This document shows, one piece after another, positions 23,078 to 29,213 of a stretch of DNA of 29,213 nucleotides; position 1 is the stretch's first letter; each line of letters opens with the position of its first letter. This stretch comes from SXRF01 sp964624555 (GTDB lineage: Bacteria; Pseudomonadota; Alphaproteobacteria; Rickettsiales; SXRF01), in contig CAZUXB010000028.1 in the NCBI GenBank assembly GCA_964624555.1, positions 1 through 29,213 of the forward strand, read 5' to 3'. The translations under genes and the position numbers were made by a program. Under the pieces are notes generated by a model. That model was not told where the DNA came from. It worked only from the letters and a program-made list of their open reading frames with translations, and ran no database searches.

Positions 23078-23782
23078 TTAGCTAGCAGCAGGTTTGCCAG
23101 CCCCACTACCACGTTTGGAGGCGCGCACGGCACCGGCGATGGCAGAAGCGTCAATATTATCTATATCTTTACATTCTCCTACAACCGAACGCAACTGCGC
23201 TTGCGCCAGAGCAACAGACGTATCCCGGCCAACAATTCCATCCACTGCGGTACCTGTCATCCCAACTTTTTTCTGGAATTCTTTTACCAGCAACTTCATA
23301 TCTTTGGCCTCATCGCCGGTTTTTTGTTCTTCCGGTACTGTTATACCCAAACTTTCTATCTGGGTTTTCACTGCAATCATAAGATTGCTGGCCGCTATCT
23401 TTTTAGCGTTGTTAGGATCGTCCGCATCATCAGTATATTTAAGCAGCTCATAAGAGTTAACCTTGCCGCCTAATGTGCCTACATCATGTGTCACATGGTA
23501 GGAAATGAATGCTGTATTATCTTCTACCTCGCAAGTAACACCTTTATCCTTCAGCATCGCCCCTAACATCTGGGTATAGACCTTGCTTCCATCAACGGCA
23601 ATCTCATGGGCTTTCTGGTATTCGCGCATATATTTAGCCAACAATGGGCGGTTAAGTGTATTGTTGTCATAAAACAATTGAGTATCTTCAGGCTTATAAC
23701 CATTAGGAAAGACCCTTCCATATAGTTCAGTCTGTTTCTCAGAAGAAAGACCATCTATCCAACTCGCTACAGAAACCGCCAC
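23078..23782 (-). CDS. Unknown protein with a peptidoglycan-binding-like segment, 234 aa (start uncertain)
   Basis: I recognise only one domain-like stretch: LLVKEFQKKVGMTGTAVDGIVGRDTSVALAQA (about 173-204, quoted in part) follows the PG_binding_1 pattern of FQ..., DGIVG and T..AL. The first 170 residues are mixed helix/strand with no signal peptide. The only ordinary start is GTG at 23782, with a purine-rich CAGGAA directly abutting it. The frame is open further upstream to just beyond 23824 and the extra codons look protein-like (NINSTAAKDQDAIQEV), overlapping the end of the preceding gene. The true start may be ATT at 23824, or the two genes may be one gene split by a frameshift. Confidence 0.68.
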   Translation of the reverse strand: MAVSVASWIDGLSSEKQTELYGRVFPNGYKPEDTQLFYDNNTLNRPLLAKYMREYQKAHEIAVDGSKVYTQMLGAMLKDKGVTCEVEDNTAFISYHVTHDVGTLGGKVNSYELLKYTDDADDPNNAKKIAASNLMIAVKTQIESLGITVPEEQKTGDEAKDMKLLVKEFQKKVGMTGTAVDGIVGRDTSVALAQAQLRSVVGECKDIDNIDASAIAGAVRASKRGSGAGKPAAS

Positions 23783-23819
23783 TTCCTGTATCGCATCCTG
23801 GTCCTTTGCCGCGGTGCTA

Positions 23820-24257
23820 TTAATATTTATAACCCGGCCCTTGCTGTGCTTTAGCTTTTAATCTTGCTGCATTTAATCTGTCCAACCGCGCTTGCAACTC
23901 ATCTCTTTCCGCTTGTAGTGCCTGTATATTTTTTGCGGTTATAACCTGAGCCACACTCTCTGTGCTATCATCAGATAACTTATAACTCACTCCGGTACTC
24001 GCTCGATGTTTATCGTCAGCTACCTTCCTTGCCGCATGTAGCATTGTGTTTAATCTTGCATCATCAATGCCAATAGCCTTACCTGTCGCCCTAAATTGCT
24101 TTTCAGCCGCTGTGGTATCATCGCTTACTTGTACCTCTCTACCAAAACTAGTAAATTTAGTATTTGAAAAATCCCACTGGTACGATTCTGCGTAAGCATT
24201 AAATGCGTCCTCAAACCTCTTAACGGCATCTCTAGTAAAAGCCATAACTCTATCCAT
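23820..24257 (-). CDS. Unknown helical protein, 145 aa
   Basis: No family recognised. The product is hydrophilic and mostly helical. The final part (ITAKNIQALQAERDELQARLDRLNAARLKAK, quoted by segment, about 108-138) is a clear coiled coil. No signal peptide. The start could be ATG 24257 or ATG 24245; the latter (MAFTRDAVKRFEDAF) has GGATAGAG in front. It lies directly upstream of 23078-23782 on the same strand with overlapping frames, so the two probably act together or are fragments of one protein. The upstream 24258-24385 gap holds nothing else I can name. Confidence 0.68.
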   Translation of the reverse strand: MDRVMAFTRDAVKRFEDAFNAYAESYQWDFSNTKFTSFGREVQVSDDTTAAEKQFRATGKAIGIDDARLNTMLHAARKVADDKHRASTGVSYKLSDDSTESVAQVITAKNIQALQAERDELQARLDRLNAARLKAKAQQGPGYKY

Positions 24258-24385
24258 TGATAATCTTCTATCTTAGTTGATACCCTACCATAATTACCGG
24301 CAAAAATAATGTGAAGCTTTTGTGAAAACTATATTACCGAAGCTGCAACATTGTTTAATATAGCGGTAAGCAATTGTTTTTACTG

Positions 24386-24650
24386 ATCTTCTCCCTCTCC
24401 CTTTGGGGACGCTGCCGCATGGCTCTAAAACTCCACCCTCCCCTTGCGGGAGGGTCGAAGAGCGCAAGCGTAAGCTTTGTGCGATTCGGGGAGGGGTATG
24501 CAAACGCTAACGGCTCTTGCTCAACACTTCCGTAGCGACACCCCCCACGGCTCTCCTGCGGCCTTACGGCCTTGCATCGCCCGCTCCCCCGCAAGTGGGG
24601 AGCAATTCTATAAATATCCGTATAACAGCGCTCCCAGAGGGAGAAAAGAT
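24386..24650. repeat. Composite GC-rich repeat cluster related to palindromic family 1
   Basis: Outer ends ATCTTCTCCCTCTCC (24386-24400) and CTCCCAGAGGGAGAAAAGAT (24631-24650) are inverted and related to family 1. Between them are several hairpins: CCCTCCCCTTGCGGGAGGG (about 24436-24454), TGCGGCCTTACGGCCTTGCA (about 24557-24576) and CTCCCCCGCAAGTGGGGAG (about 24584-24602). Frames reading through are open but encode repeat-like peptide, so no gene is called in this stretch. Confidence 0.75.
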
Positions 24651-24657
24651 TTTGTAA

Positions 24658-25200
24658 TCACTTCACCGCCGGGTAGAAAGTATAGGACAGGGTTATGGTC
24701 TTGACATCATCCATTTCCGGGTCTTTCAGGATTGCCGGGTCCACGAAGAATGATACCGGCATATCGACTTTTTGCCCGGCAGCAAGGGTTTGTTCATTGA
24801 AACAAAAACACTGAATTTTGGTGAAATAGGAACCGGCCTTGAAGGGTACAACATTATACACCGCCCGGCCCGTCACCGGTTTATTCTCGCGGTTATGGGC
24901 GACAAAAAATGTCAGCGCCTGCTCCCCTACCCGCACCTTATGCGAACGCTCACCGGGATAAAATTCCCAGTTAAGGGCCGGGTCAATATCGGTATTGAAT
25001 TCAATGTTTATGGTGCGGTTGGATATTTCATGCGGAACAGCTACAGACTCTCTGGTTGTACCGCCGTAACCGGTAATTTTGCAGAACATCCGGTATAATG
25101 GCACAGAGGCATAGGCCAGCATCAGCATTCCTGCTGCCAATGCTACAAGGTTAAGAGCCATTTTGGTATTTTTATCCATTTTTGCAGGGATAAACCACAT
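24658..25200 (-). CDS. ctaG: Cytochrome c oxidase assembly protein CtaG (Cox11)
   Basis: Copper chaperone delivering Cu(I) to the CuB site of cytochrome c oxidase subunit I. 180 residues: one membrane segment (about 14-32), the conserved YRMFCKITGYGGT, and a periplasmic immunoglobulin-like domain with the copper motif QCFCFNEQTL (C131, C133) and FFVDP..DPEMDDVKTITLSYTFY near the end. The ATG at 25200 or at 25179 (MDKNTK) could be used; family N-termini are closer to the shorter form. No cox or ctaB genes flank it, unlike the common coxBA-ctaB-ctaG order. It is isolated between two repeat clusters. Confidence 0.95.
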   Translation of the reverse strand: MWFIPAKMDKNTKMALNLVALAAGMLMLAYASVPLYRMFCKITGYGGTTRESVAVPHEISNRTINIEFNTDIDPALNWEFYPGERSHKVRVGEQALTFFVAHNRENKPVTGRAVYNVVPFKAGSYFTKIQCFCFNEQTLAAGQKVDMPVSFFVDPAILKDPEMDDVKTITLSYTFYPAVK

Positions 25201-25229
25201 TACCGCTTATGACAATGGAAGAATTGCTT

Positions 25230-25255
25230 AAACAACCCCGCCGCTGGCAGCGGGG
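25230..25255 (-). terminator. GC-rich hairpin with T-rich tail upstream of ctaG
   Basis: On the minus strand CCCCGC / GCGGGG form a stem (25255-25250 with 25241-25236), followed by TTGTTT. It can end transcripts from the sensor-kinase gene upstream. It lies only about 30 bases before the ctaG ATG, so it could instead be a leader structure of ctaG. A weak TTGTTT-N17-TCATAA promoter (25235-25207) would start ctaG transcription near 25200 and favour the 25179 start. Confidence 0.45.
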
Positions 25256-25270
25256 TATTAGCCTGATATC

Positions 25271-25437
25271 CCTTCTCCCTCTGGGAGAAGGTTAGGATGA
25301 GGGCTATTGTCATCATGAACGGAGCAAAGCGTAGTCGAAGGATCTATGCTTTTTGGTTTTTATTGCAAAGATTCCTCACATTCGTTCGGAATGACAAAAT
25401 ATAGCCCTCACCCCACCCTCTCCCAGAGGGAGAGGGT
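25271..25437. repeat. Palindromic repeat family 1, copy C, with a nested GTCAT..ATGAC element
   Basis: Outer arms are 25271-25305 (CCTTCTCCCTCTGGGAGAAGG..GAGGGCT) and 25402-25437 (AGCCCTCACC..CTCTCCCAGAGGGAGAGGG). At the apex, where copies A and B have a loop of 16-21 bases, lies a separate palindrome from GTCAT (25309) to ATGAC (25395), with internal GGATC..GATTCC-type arms. This is an element inside an element, showing the relative order of insertion. Confidence 0.85.
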
Positions 25438-25457
25438 GTTTTCTCTCGTAAGCAAGA

Positions 25458-27206
25458 TTAAACCTCTTTAGAAGGCAAACTGCGTTGATGCGGGAAAATT
25501 ATCTGCACAGTCGTACCTTCATTCTGCTTGCTGGTAAGCACCAGCTTGCCTTCGTGAAGCTCGGCATACATTTTACATAATGGCAGCCCCAGCCCTGTAC
25601 CTTCATGGTTCTTAGCCCTGTGCACCTGACCAAAGACAGACAATGCCTTTGGAATATCTTCCTCGGCAATACCAATACCATTATCCGCAACCGATAAAAT
25701 CAGGCTGTGATGCGAATCATAATGCGCACCTACAGTTATTACGCCATGTTCCGGCGTAAATTTGAAAGCGTTCGACAATAAATTGATAAGTATCTGGCGT
25801 ATTTTCCTGCTGTCACCCCATAGTAACGGAAGATGCGGTTCTATCCTCACCAGCAAACTGATATCCTTGGTTTTGATCTTGTCTTTCATTATGCGCACCG
25901 ATTCATTGACCAGATCGCCAAGGTTCACTTTTTCTTCCACCAGCTCCAGCTTGCCGGCATCACCTTTTGAAAATTCCAATATGTCGGTTATAAGCTGCAA
26001 CAGGTGGTTACCACATAAATTAATATCGTAGATACGTTCTTTCTGTCCTGAGTTAAGCGGGCCGAAATAGCCGGAGTTTATCATTTCGGAAAAACCAATG
26101 ATGGCGTTAAGAGGTGTACGCAATTCATGGCTCATATTGGCAAGGAATTCAGATTTGGCCTGGCTGGCAAGGATAGCCGCACTTTCTGAATCCTGAACCC
26201 TGCTAATCTGCCGTGCCATGATCACCGCAAAGAACGACAGTATAGAACTAAACGCTATAAACAGCGCAAGAAACACAATGTCGCGCAGGCGTGATTGCCG
26301 CCAGTTAGTAAGGTAATCATCCTCATCGAGGGTTACCTGTACGGAAATTGGCATGTGTGGTAATAATTTAAGGGCCATGATTTTGCTGGAATCGGTGGAT
26401 ATTATATCTTCAACAGAAATAGTTTCTTCTGCTTTCCTCTTTTCAAGGAATCGGGCAAGGAAATCCCGCCCGGTATATTCATTCAAATGGTTTTTATAAG
26501 GGCTGGAGGCAAGCAAGGTTTTATTGTTACTGTCTTCGTTAAACAACATTATCGACATGAATTTCCGGTTCCCCAGAGCCACAGAATCATAAAAATTTAC
26601 AAAATAATGCGGGTCTATCGCCGCCACCACAATACCGCCAAATTCACCGCTGATATTCTTATTATAACGGCGGATCATGATTATCATCGGGTTTTTCCCC
26701 TCGCTGGAATTCCTGCCGATGAACACTTCATTATTATCGGTGTCATGCATATATTTAAAAAGTTTCTGCCCTACCGGGGTAGAATGATAATCAATCCAGT
26801 CCTCGTAATTTTTCTTACTTGTTGAAATTTTTACCACCCCTTTATCATCAATAAGTGCCAGACCAGATATCTGGGGTGTTTCGCTTAACCATATATTGAA
26901 TTCCTGCTCGGTATATTTAAAATCCTTTTCGCCATATTCCTGGGATTTACTACTGAGCAACGAATTGAAGTACTGCCTTTCAATTACCCGGTTAAGCGTT
27001 AAATCCACACTCAGGAAGCTAAGCTCAACGTGTTCCCCAAGGATATTGGCAAGGCGTATCGCATTCTGCTCACCGTCTTTGATTGCCTGGTTATAAGCGT
27101 TCTGTTCCTGATACGAGACGATCAAACTGAAAGTCAGGATAATGAACGCCGAAAACGCAATCAAATAGCGTATCCGCGGTGATTTTGAATCTTGTGTTGT
27201 ACTCAT
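25458..27206 (-). CDS. Orphan PleC/DivJ-like sensor histidine kinase
   Basis: 582 residues. First membrane segment about 12-29, a periplasmic sensor of about 275 residues resembling double-Cache/PDC domains (FGGIVVAAIDPHYFVNFYDSV), second membrane segment about 308-330, then HisKA with SEFLANMSHELRTPLNAIIGFSEMI and HATPase with a RQILINLLSNAFKFTPEHG N-box, ADNGIGI and GTGLGLPL. The wording after the H-box (SGYFGPLNSGQKERIYDINLCGNHLLQLI, partly quoted) is typical of alphaproteobacterial PleC/DivJ-class kinases, which signal through DivK-type regulators in the cell cycle. No receiver domain or regulator gene adjoins it, so it is an orphan. The signal is unknown. Confidence 0.92.
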   Translation of the reverse strand: MSTTQDSKSPRIRYLIAFSAFIILTFSLIVSYQEQNAYNQAIKDGEQNAIRLANILGEHVELSFLSVDLTLNRVIERQYFNSLLSSKSQEYGEKDFKYTEQEFNIWLSETPQISGLALIDDKGVVKISTSKKNYEDWIDYHSTPVGQKLFKYMHDTDNNEVFIGRNSSEGKNPMIIMIRRYNKNISGEFGGIVVAAIDPHYFVNFYDSVALGNRKFMSIMLFNEDSNNKTLLASSPYKNHLNEYTGRDFLARFLEKRKAEETISVEDIISTDSSKIMALKLLPHMPISVQVTLDEDDYLTNWRQSRLRDIVFLALFIAFSSILSFFAVIMARQISRVQDSESAAILASQAKSEFLANMSHELRTPLNAIIGFSEMINSGYFGPLNSGQKERIYDINLCGNHLLQLITDILEFSKGDAGKLELVEEKVNLGDLVNESVRIMKDKIKTKDISLLVRIEPHLPLLWGDSRKIRQILINLLSNAFKFTPEHGVITVGAHYDSHHSLILSVADNGIGIAEEDIPKALSVFGQVHRAKNHEGTGLGLPLCKMYAELHEGKLVLTSKQNEGTTVQIIFPHQRSLPSKEV

Positions 27207-27431
27207 GAGTTACATACGCGTTCTATATTTTTACTACCAAGCAGCAGACATAGCCTCCCACAACATTATATACTTAACGTAATATGGTTAATTAAAAGTG
27301 TTAATATTAAGAATATTTGGTTAATATCTTATCTTGTTATGGAAATATACGTCTCCGCATGCTGGCCAAAACGGCCAATGCCATTAAATCATTATTAATA
27401 ATTATGTGATTGGGAAAAGTGCAGTAAACTT
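27207..27431. other. AT-rich intergenic region without a gene
   Basis: It lies between the stop of the WbaP-type gene and the start of the sensor kinase, both leftward, so it holds the kinase promoter and the end of the WbaP transcript. There are many TTAA words (27274, 27288, 27292, 27301, 27307, 27321) and a small hairpin TGGCC-AAAAC-GGCCA (27363-27377) downstream of the WbaP stop that may help termination. No convincing ORF or RNA gene was seen. Confidence 0.5.
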
Positions 27432-28886
27432 CTAATACGCTCCACTGCGCTTCAAAACTGCCGGGAAAGTTTTGAAAATAATAGCAATATCGTGCCACAA
27501 TGACCAGTTGCGCACATACCAGCTATCCATCTGCACACGTTGTGCATAGGTCACGTCATTCCGGCCACTGACCTGCCATAAACCGGTGACACCCGGACGA
27601 ACACGGTAATAATAAGCAATATCATGGTTATAATGCGCCACTTCTTCACGTACTATCGGGCGCGGCCCAACAAGGCTCATATCGCCTTTCAGAACATTAA
27701 TTAACTGGGGCAGTTCATCAAGGCTGGTACCACGCAAAAACTTTCCAATACGGGTAACGCGAGGATCATTCTTTAATTTCTGGGTAGCTTTCCATTCTTC
27801 AGCCGCTTCCTTGTTTTCTTCAAGGTATTTTTTTATTACCCGGTCACCATCGACAACCATACTGCGGAATTTAAGGCAAGGAAACACTTTGCCATCTCTC
27901 CCGATACGCTTATGGCCAAAAAAGGCAGCACCGCCATCGAGCTTAATCAAAGCCGCAATAACCAGCATTACCGGAGATAATAATAATAACGCCGTACCAG
28001 AAACCAGCACATCAAGCACGCGTTTAACCATAACCGGGAAATACTGGTTATAACCAGAATCATGGGTAAGCAACAACGTGTTATGGTTCATAAAATATTG
28101 AGGAACCATGTTGGTAACAGGAATGTTCGACAATGGTGGTACAACAGAAAAGGAAATATCTTCACGAACCAGTTTTGTTATAATTTTATCTGCCCCATGC
28201 AGCTCCTTGTCTTCAATGGCAATGATAACATGCTGCACCCCGTAATCTTCGCAGAGGTAACTCCACGAACTGCCATGCTGTAAAAAAACCTCGGGCAGGT
28301 TCTTTATTTGGGCAACTAACTTATAGCCAATTTCCGGTGCTGATTCTATTGCAGCCAGTGCATGCTGTGCCGTGGTACCAGCACCGATTAACAATGTCGG
28401 TATCTGGCTAATCCCCTGCTTTACGGCAACATTCCTGACCACCATTCTAAAGCTAACCATGGCAAAAGCGGTAAAAACCCAGCCTGCTATCACCAGGAAA
28501 CGTGAACTATCCAGATTATAGGTAAATTGCAGGAAGCTATCAACAAGCAAGCCCAAAGCCATAACATTTACTATTTGTTTGAATTCCGTCCAAAACGGCA
28601 TGCGGATACGGTAGTGCCCCCTGCTTGCAAGCCACACCAATATCCCGGCAGACACAAGTAAGAATGATATTATCTGCATATCATCGGAGGCAGCAAATGA
28701 TGCAATGATCAACCCTAAAGACAAAGACATCACATCTGAAACAGCGTATAATTTCGCAACTGTGTTAAGGGAAGACCACTTCCCCTGAGCTATATTTTCC
28801 TGAGATTGTAAAGTGACAGAACCATTTCCGTTAATTTCTCTACCCTTAACTGGTTTTGATTGCGTAAAAGACTCAGTTCCTGACAT
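27432..28886 (-). CDS. WbaP-type undecaprenyl-phosphate sugar phosphotransferase (polyprenyl glycosylphosphotransferase)
   Basis: Starts exopolysaccharide, capsule or O-antigen synthesis by moving a sugar-1-phosphate from a UDP-sugar to undecaprenyl phosphate. 484 residues, full WbaP/WcaJ architecture: four or five N-terminal membrane segments (about 45-165), a Rossmann-like middle domain (about 175-265, PTLLIGAGTTAQHAL), a membrane-associated helix (about 290-312, ALLLLSPVMLVIAALIKLD) and the catalytic domain with FFGHKRIGRDGKVFPCLKFRSM, LRGTSLDELPQLINVLKGDMS, LVGPRP and RVRPGVTGLWQVSGRN. The sugar (Gal or Glc) cannot be told. No other polysaccharide gene is in the window. The first 35 residues are polar and probably cytosolic. 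Confidence 0.94.
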   Translation of the reverse strand: MSGTESFTQSKPVKGREINGNGSVTLQSQENIAQGKWSSLNTVAKLYAVSDVMSLSLGLIIASFAASDDMQIISFLLVSAGILVWLASRGHYRIRMPFWTEFKQIVNVMALGLLVDSFLQFTYNLDSSRFLVIAGWVFTAFAMVSFRMVVRNVAVKQGISQIPTLLIGAGTTAQHALAAIESAPEIGYKLVAQIKNLPEVFLQHGSSWSYLCEDYGVQHVIIAIEDKELHGADKIITKLVREDISFSVVPPLSNIPVTNMVPQYFMNHNTLLLTHDSGYNQYFPVMVKRVLDVLVSGTALLLLSPVMLVIAALIKLDGGAAFFGHKRIGRDGKVFPCLKFRSMVVDGDRVIKKYLEENKEAAEEWKATQKLKNDPRVTRIGKFLRGTSLDELPQLINVLKGDMSLVGPRPIVREEVAHYNHDIAYYYRVRPGVTGLWQVSGRNDVTYAQRVQMDSWYVRNWSLWHDIAIIFKTFPAVLKRSGAY

Positions 28887-29037
28887 AATTTTGCTCTTAA
28901 CCTGCCATCCATTAAAAGTTAACTGTATTTAACTATTTTTGCTTTGCAGCACCTTTACACTAATTTAATAAAAATGCAAGTATTTTATGCCATTTCCTGT
29001 TTTATTATATTTTTTTGCACCATATTACAGTCAGCAA

Positions 29038-29067
29038 TTGACAAATCCATTAGTTTGCGTTCCTAAT
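29038..29067 (+). promoter_or_regulatory. Possible promoter of tRNA-Gln
   Basis: TTGACA (29038-29043), an 18-base spacer and CCTAAT (29062-29067), giving a start near 29074 and a 5' leader of about 60 bases before the tRNA. The -35 is perfect, the -10 matches four of six. The surrounding 28887-29136 gap is AT-rich, also carries the upstream region of the leftward WbaP gene, and shows no ORF. Confidence 0.4.
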
Positions 29068-29136
29068 GCACCCGCTTTTACTGGCAACGCCTATAAAAGC
29101 TTTACTATTATTATATTTTTCAACGCATTAATACAT

Positions 29137-29211
29137 TGGGGCGTCGCCAAGCGGTAAGGCAACGGATTTTGATTCCGTCATACCCAGGTTCGAATCCTGG
29201 CGCCCCAGCCA
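29137..29211 (+). tRNA. tRNA-Gln (anticodon TTG), CCA encoded
   Basis: Complete cloverleaf: acceptor TGGGGCG / CGCCCCA (29137-29143 with 29201-29207), D arm GCC..GGC, anticodon arm ACGGA-TTTTGAT-TCCGT with anticodon TTG at 29169-29171, T arm CCAGG-TTCGAAT-CCTGG, discriminator G and encoded CCA (29209-29211). The U1-A72 pair and anticodon UUG indicate glutamine. Length is 75 bases including CCA, with a short variable loop. Confidence 0.97.
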
Positions 29212-29213
29212 TT

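Noticed and set aside
24294..24704. Several 69-79-aa frames across the repeat block before ctaG
   Set aside because: They translate palindromic repeat DNA, have no Shine-Dalgarno and no resemblance to a domain.
27270..27325. Cluster of TTAA words suggestive of CtrA sites upstream of a PleC/DivJ-like kinase gene
   Set aside because: No pair has the TTAA-N7-TTAA spacing; the region is simply AT-rich.

Overview
The window reads as a chromosomal stretch of an alphaproteobacterium. Supporting signs are an NtrY/NtrX two-component pair beside a small Fis-type regulator, a DUF2793 phage-tail-like protein, an alphaproteobacterial-style AspRS, Cox11 (CtaG), a PleC/DivJ-type orphan histidine kinase and a tRNA-Gln(UUG) with encoded CCA. 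ilvD, nhaA, glmU and a cytochrome oxidase assembly gene argue against an extremely reduced obligate parasite. No rRNA, CRISPR array, replication origin, transposase or integrase is seen. The lineage below class level cannot be fixed from the sequence alone.

Layout. 1-2.5 kb (+): the 3' part of a histidine phosphatase gene, nhaA and a YgiD-like dioxygenase. 2.5-5.0 kb (-): a Tat-exported MepK-like peptidase and aspS. 5.2-8.3 kb: an unknown protein (+) converging on a minus-strand glmU / secreted protein / uracil-DNA glycosylase operon. 8.4-9.6 kb (+): rmuC. 9.5-11.3 kb (-): a phage-derived trio (DUF2793 tail-like protein, membrane coiled-coil protein, GH24 lysozyme). 11.3-13.6 kb (+): a PH-SHOCT protein and ilvD. 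13.6-17.9 kb (+): a tightly packed four-gene set (Clp-fold SDH-type protease, membrane-anchored EEP phosphatase/nuclease, methyltransferase, DUF2079 membrane protein) with no obvious named pathway. 17.9-22.8 kb (-): fis-like, brnT-brnA toxin-antitoxin, ntrY, a four-helix-bundle gene and ntrX, that is, a regulatory operon with two foreign cassettes in its gaps. 23.1-24.3 kb (-): two adjoining unknown genes, one with a peptidoglycan-binding-like segment. 24.7-28.9 kb (-): ctaG, an orphan sensor kinase and a WbaP-type sugar-phosphate transferase. 29.1 kb (+): tRNA-Gln.

The most striking feature is the density of palindromic repeats. One family (arms CCCTCTCC..GGGAGAGGGT..GAGGGCT) occurs at 13-99, 5820-5949, 24386-24650 (rearranged) and 25271-25437. 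A second class, bounded by GTCAT..ATGAC, occurs at 8311-8370, 10015-10080, 22908-23017 and nested inside the copy at 25271-25437. Two copies of the first family lie inside reading frames and keep them open: one adds about 42 residues to the uracil-DNA glycosylase just before its YH.SR..N.GR motif, the other lies upstream of the SPLLRAVQTA motif of the histidine phosphatase. This resembles the protein-invading palindromic elements known from Rickettsia, but the repeat sequence is different. A third repeat (AGTGGTAAGTGGTGAGT) brackets the four-helix-bundle gene between ntrY and ntrX and occurs alone upstream of aspS.

How the genes fit together: housekeeping functions (translation, amino-acid and cell-wall precursor synthesis, DNA repair, pH/Na+ homeostasis) are interleaved with envelope functions (MepK-like peptidase, WbaP, possibly the four-gene set), sensory regulation (NtrYX, PleC/DivJ-like kinase) and small accessory cassettes (BrnTA, phage trio, four-helix-bundle gene) that appear to have entered between housekeeping genes.
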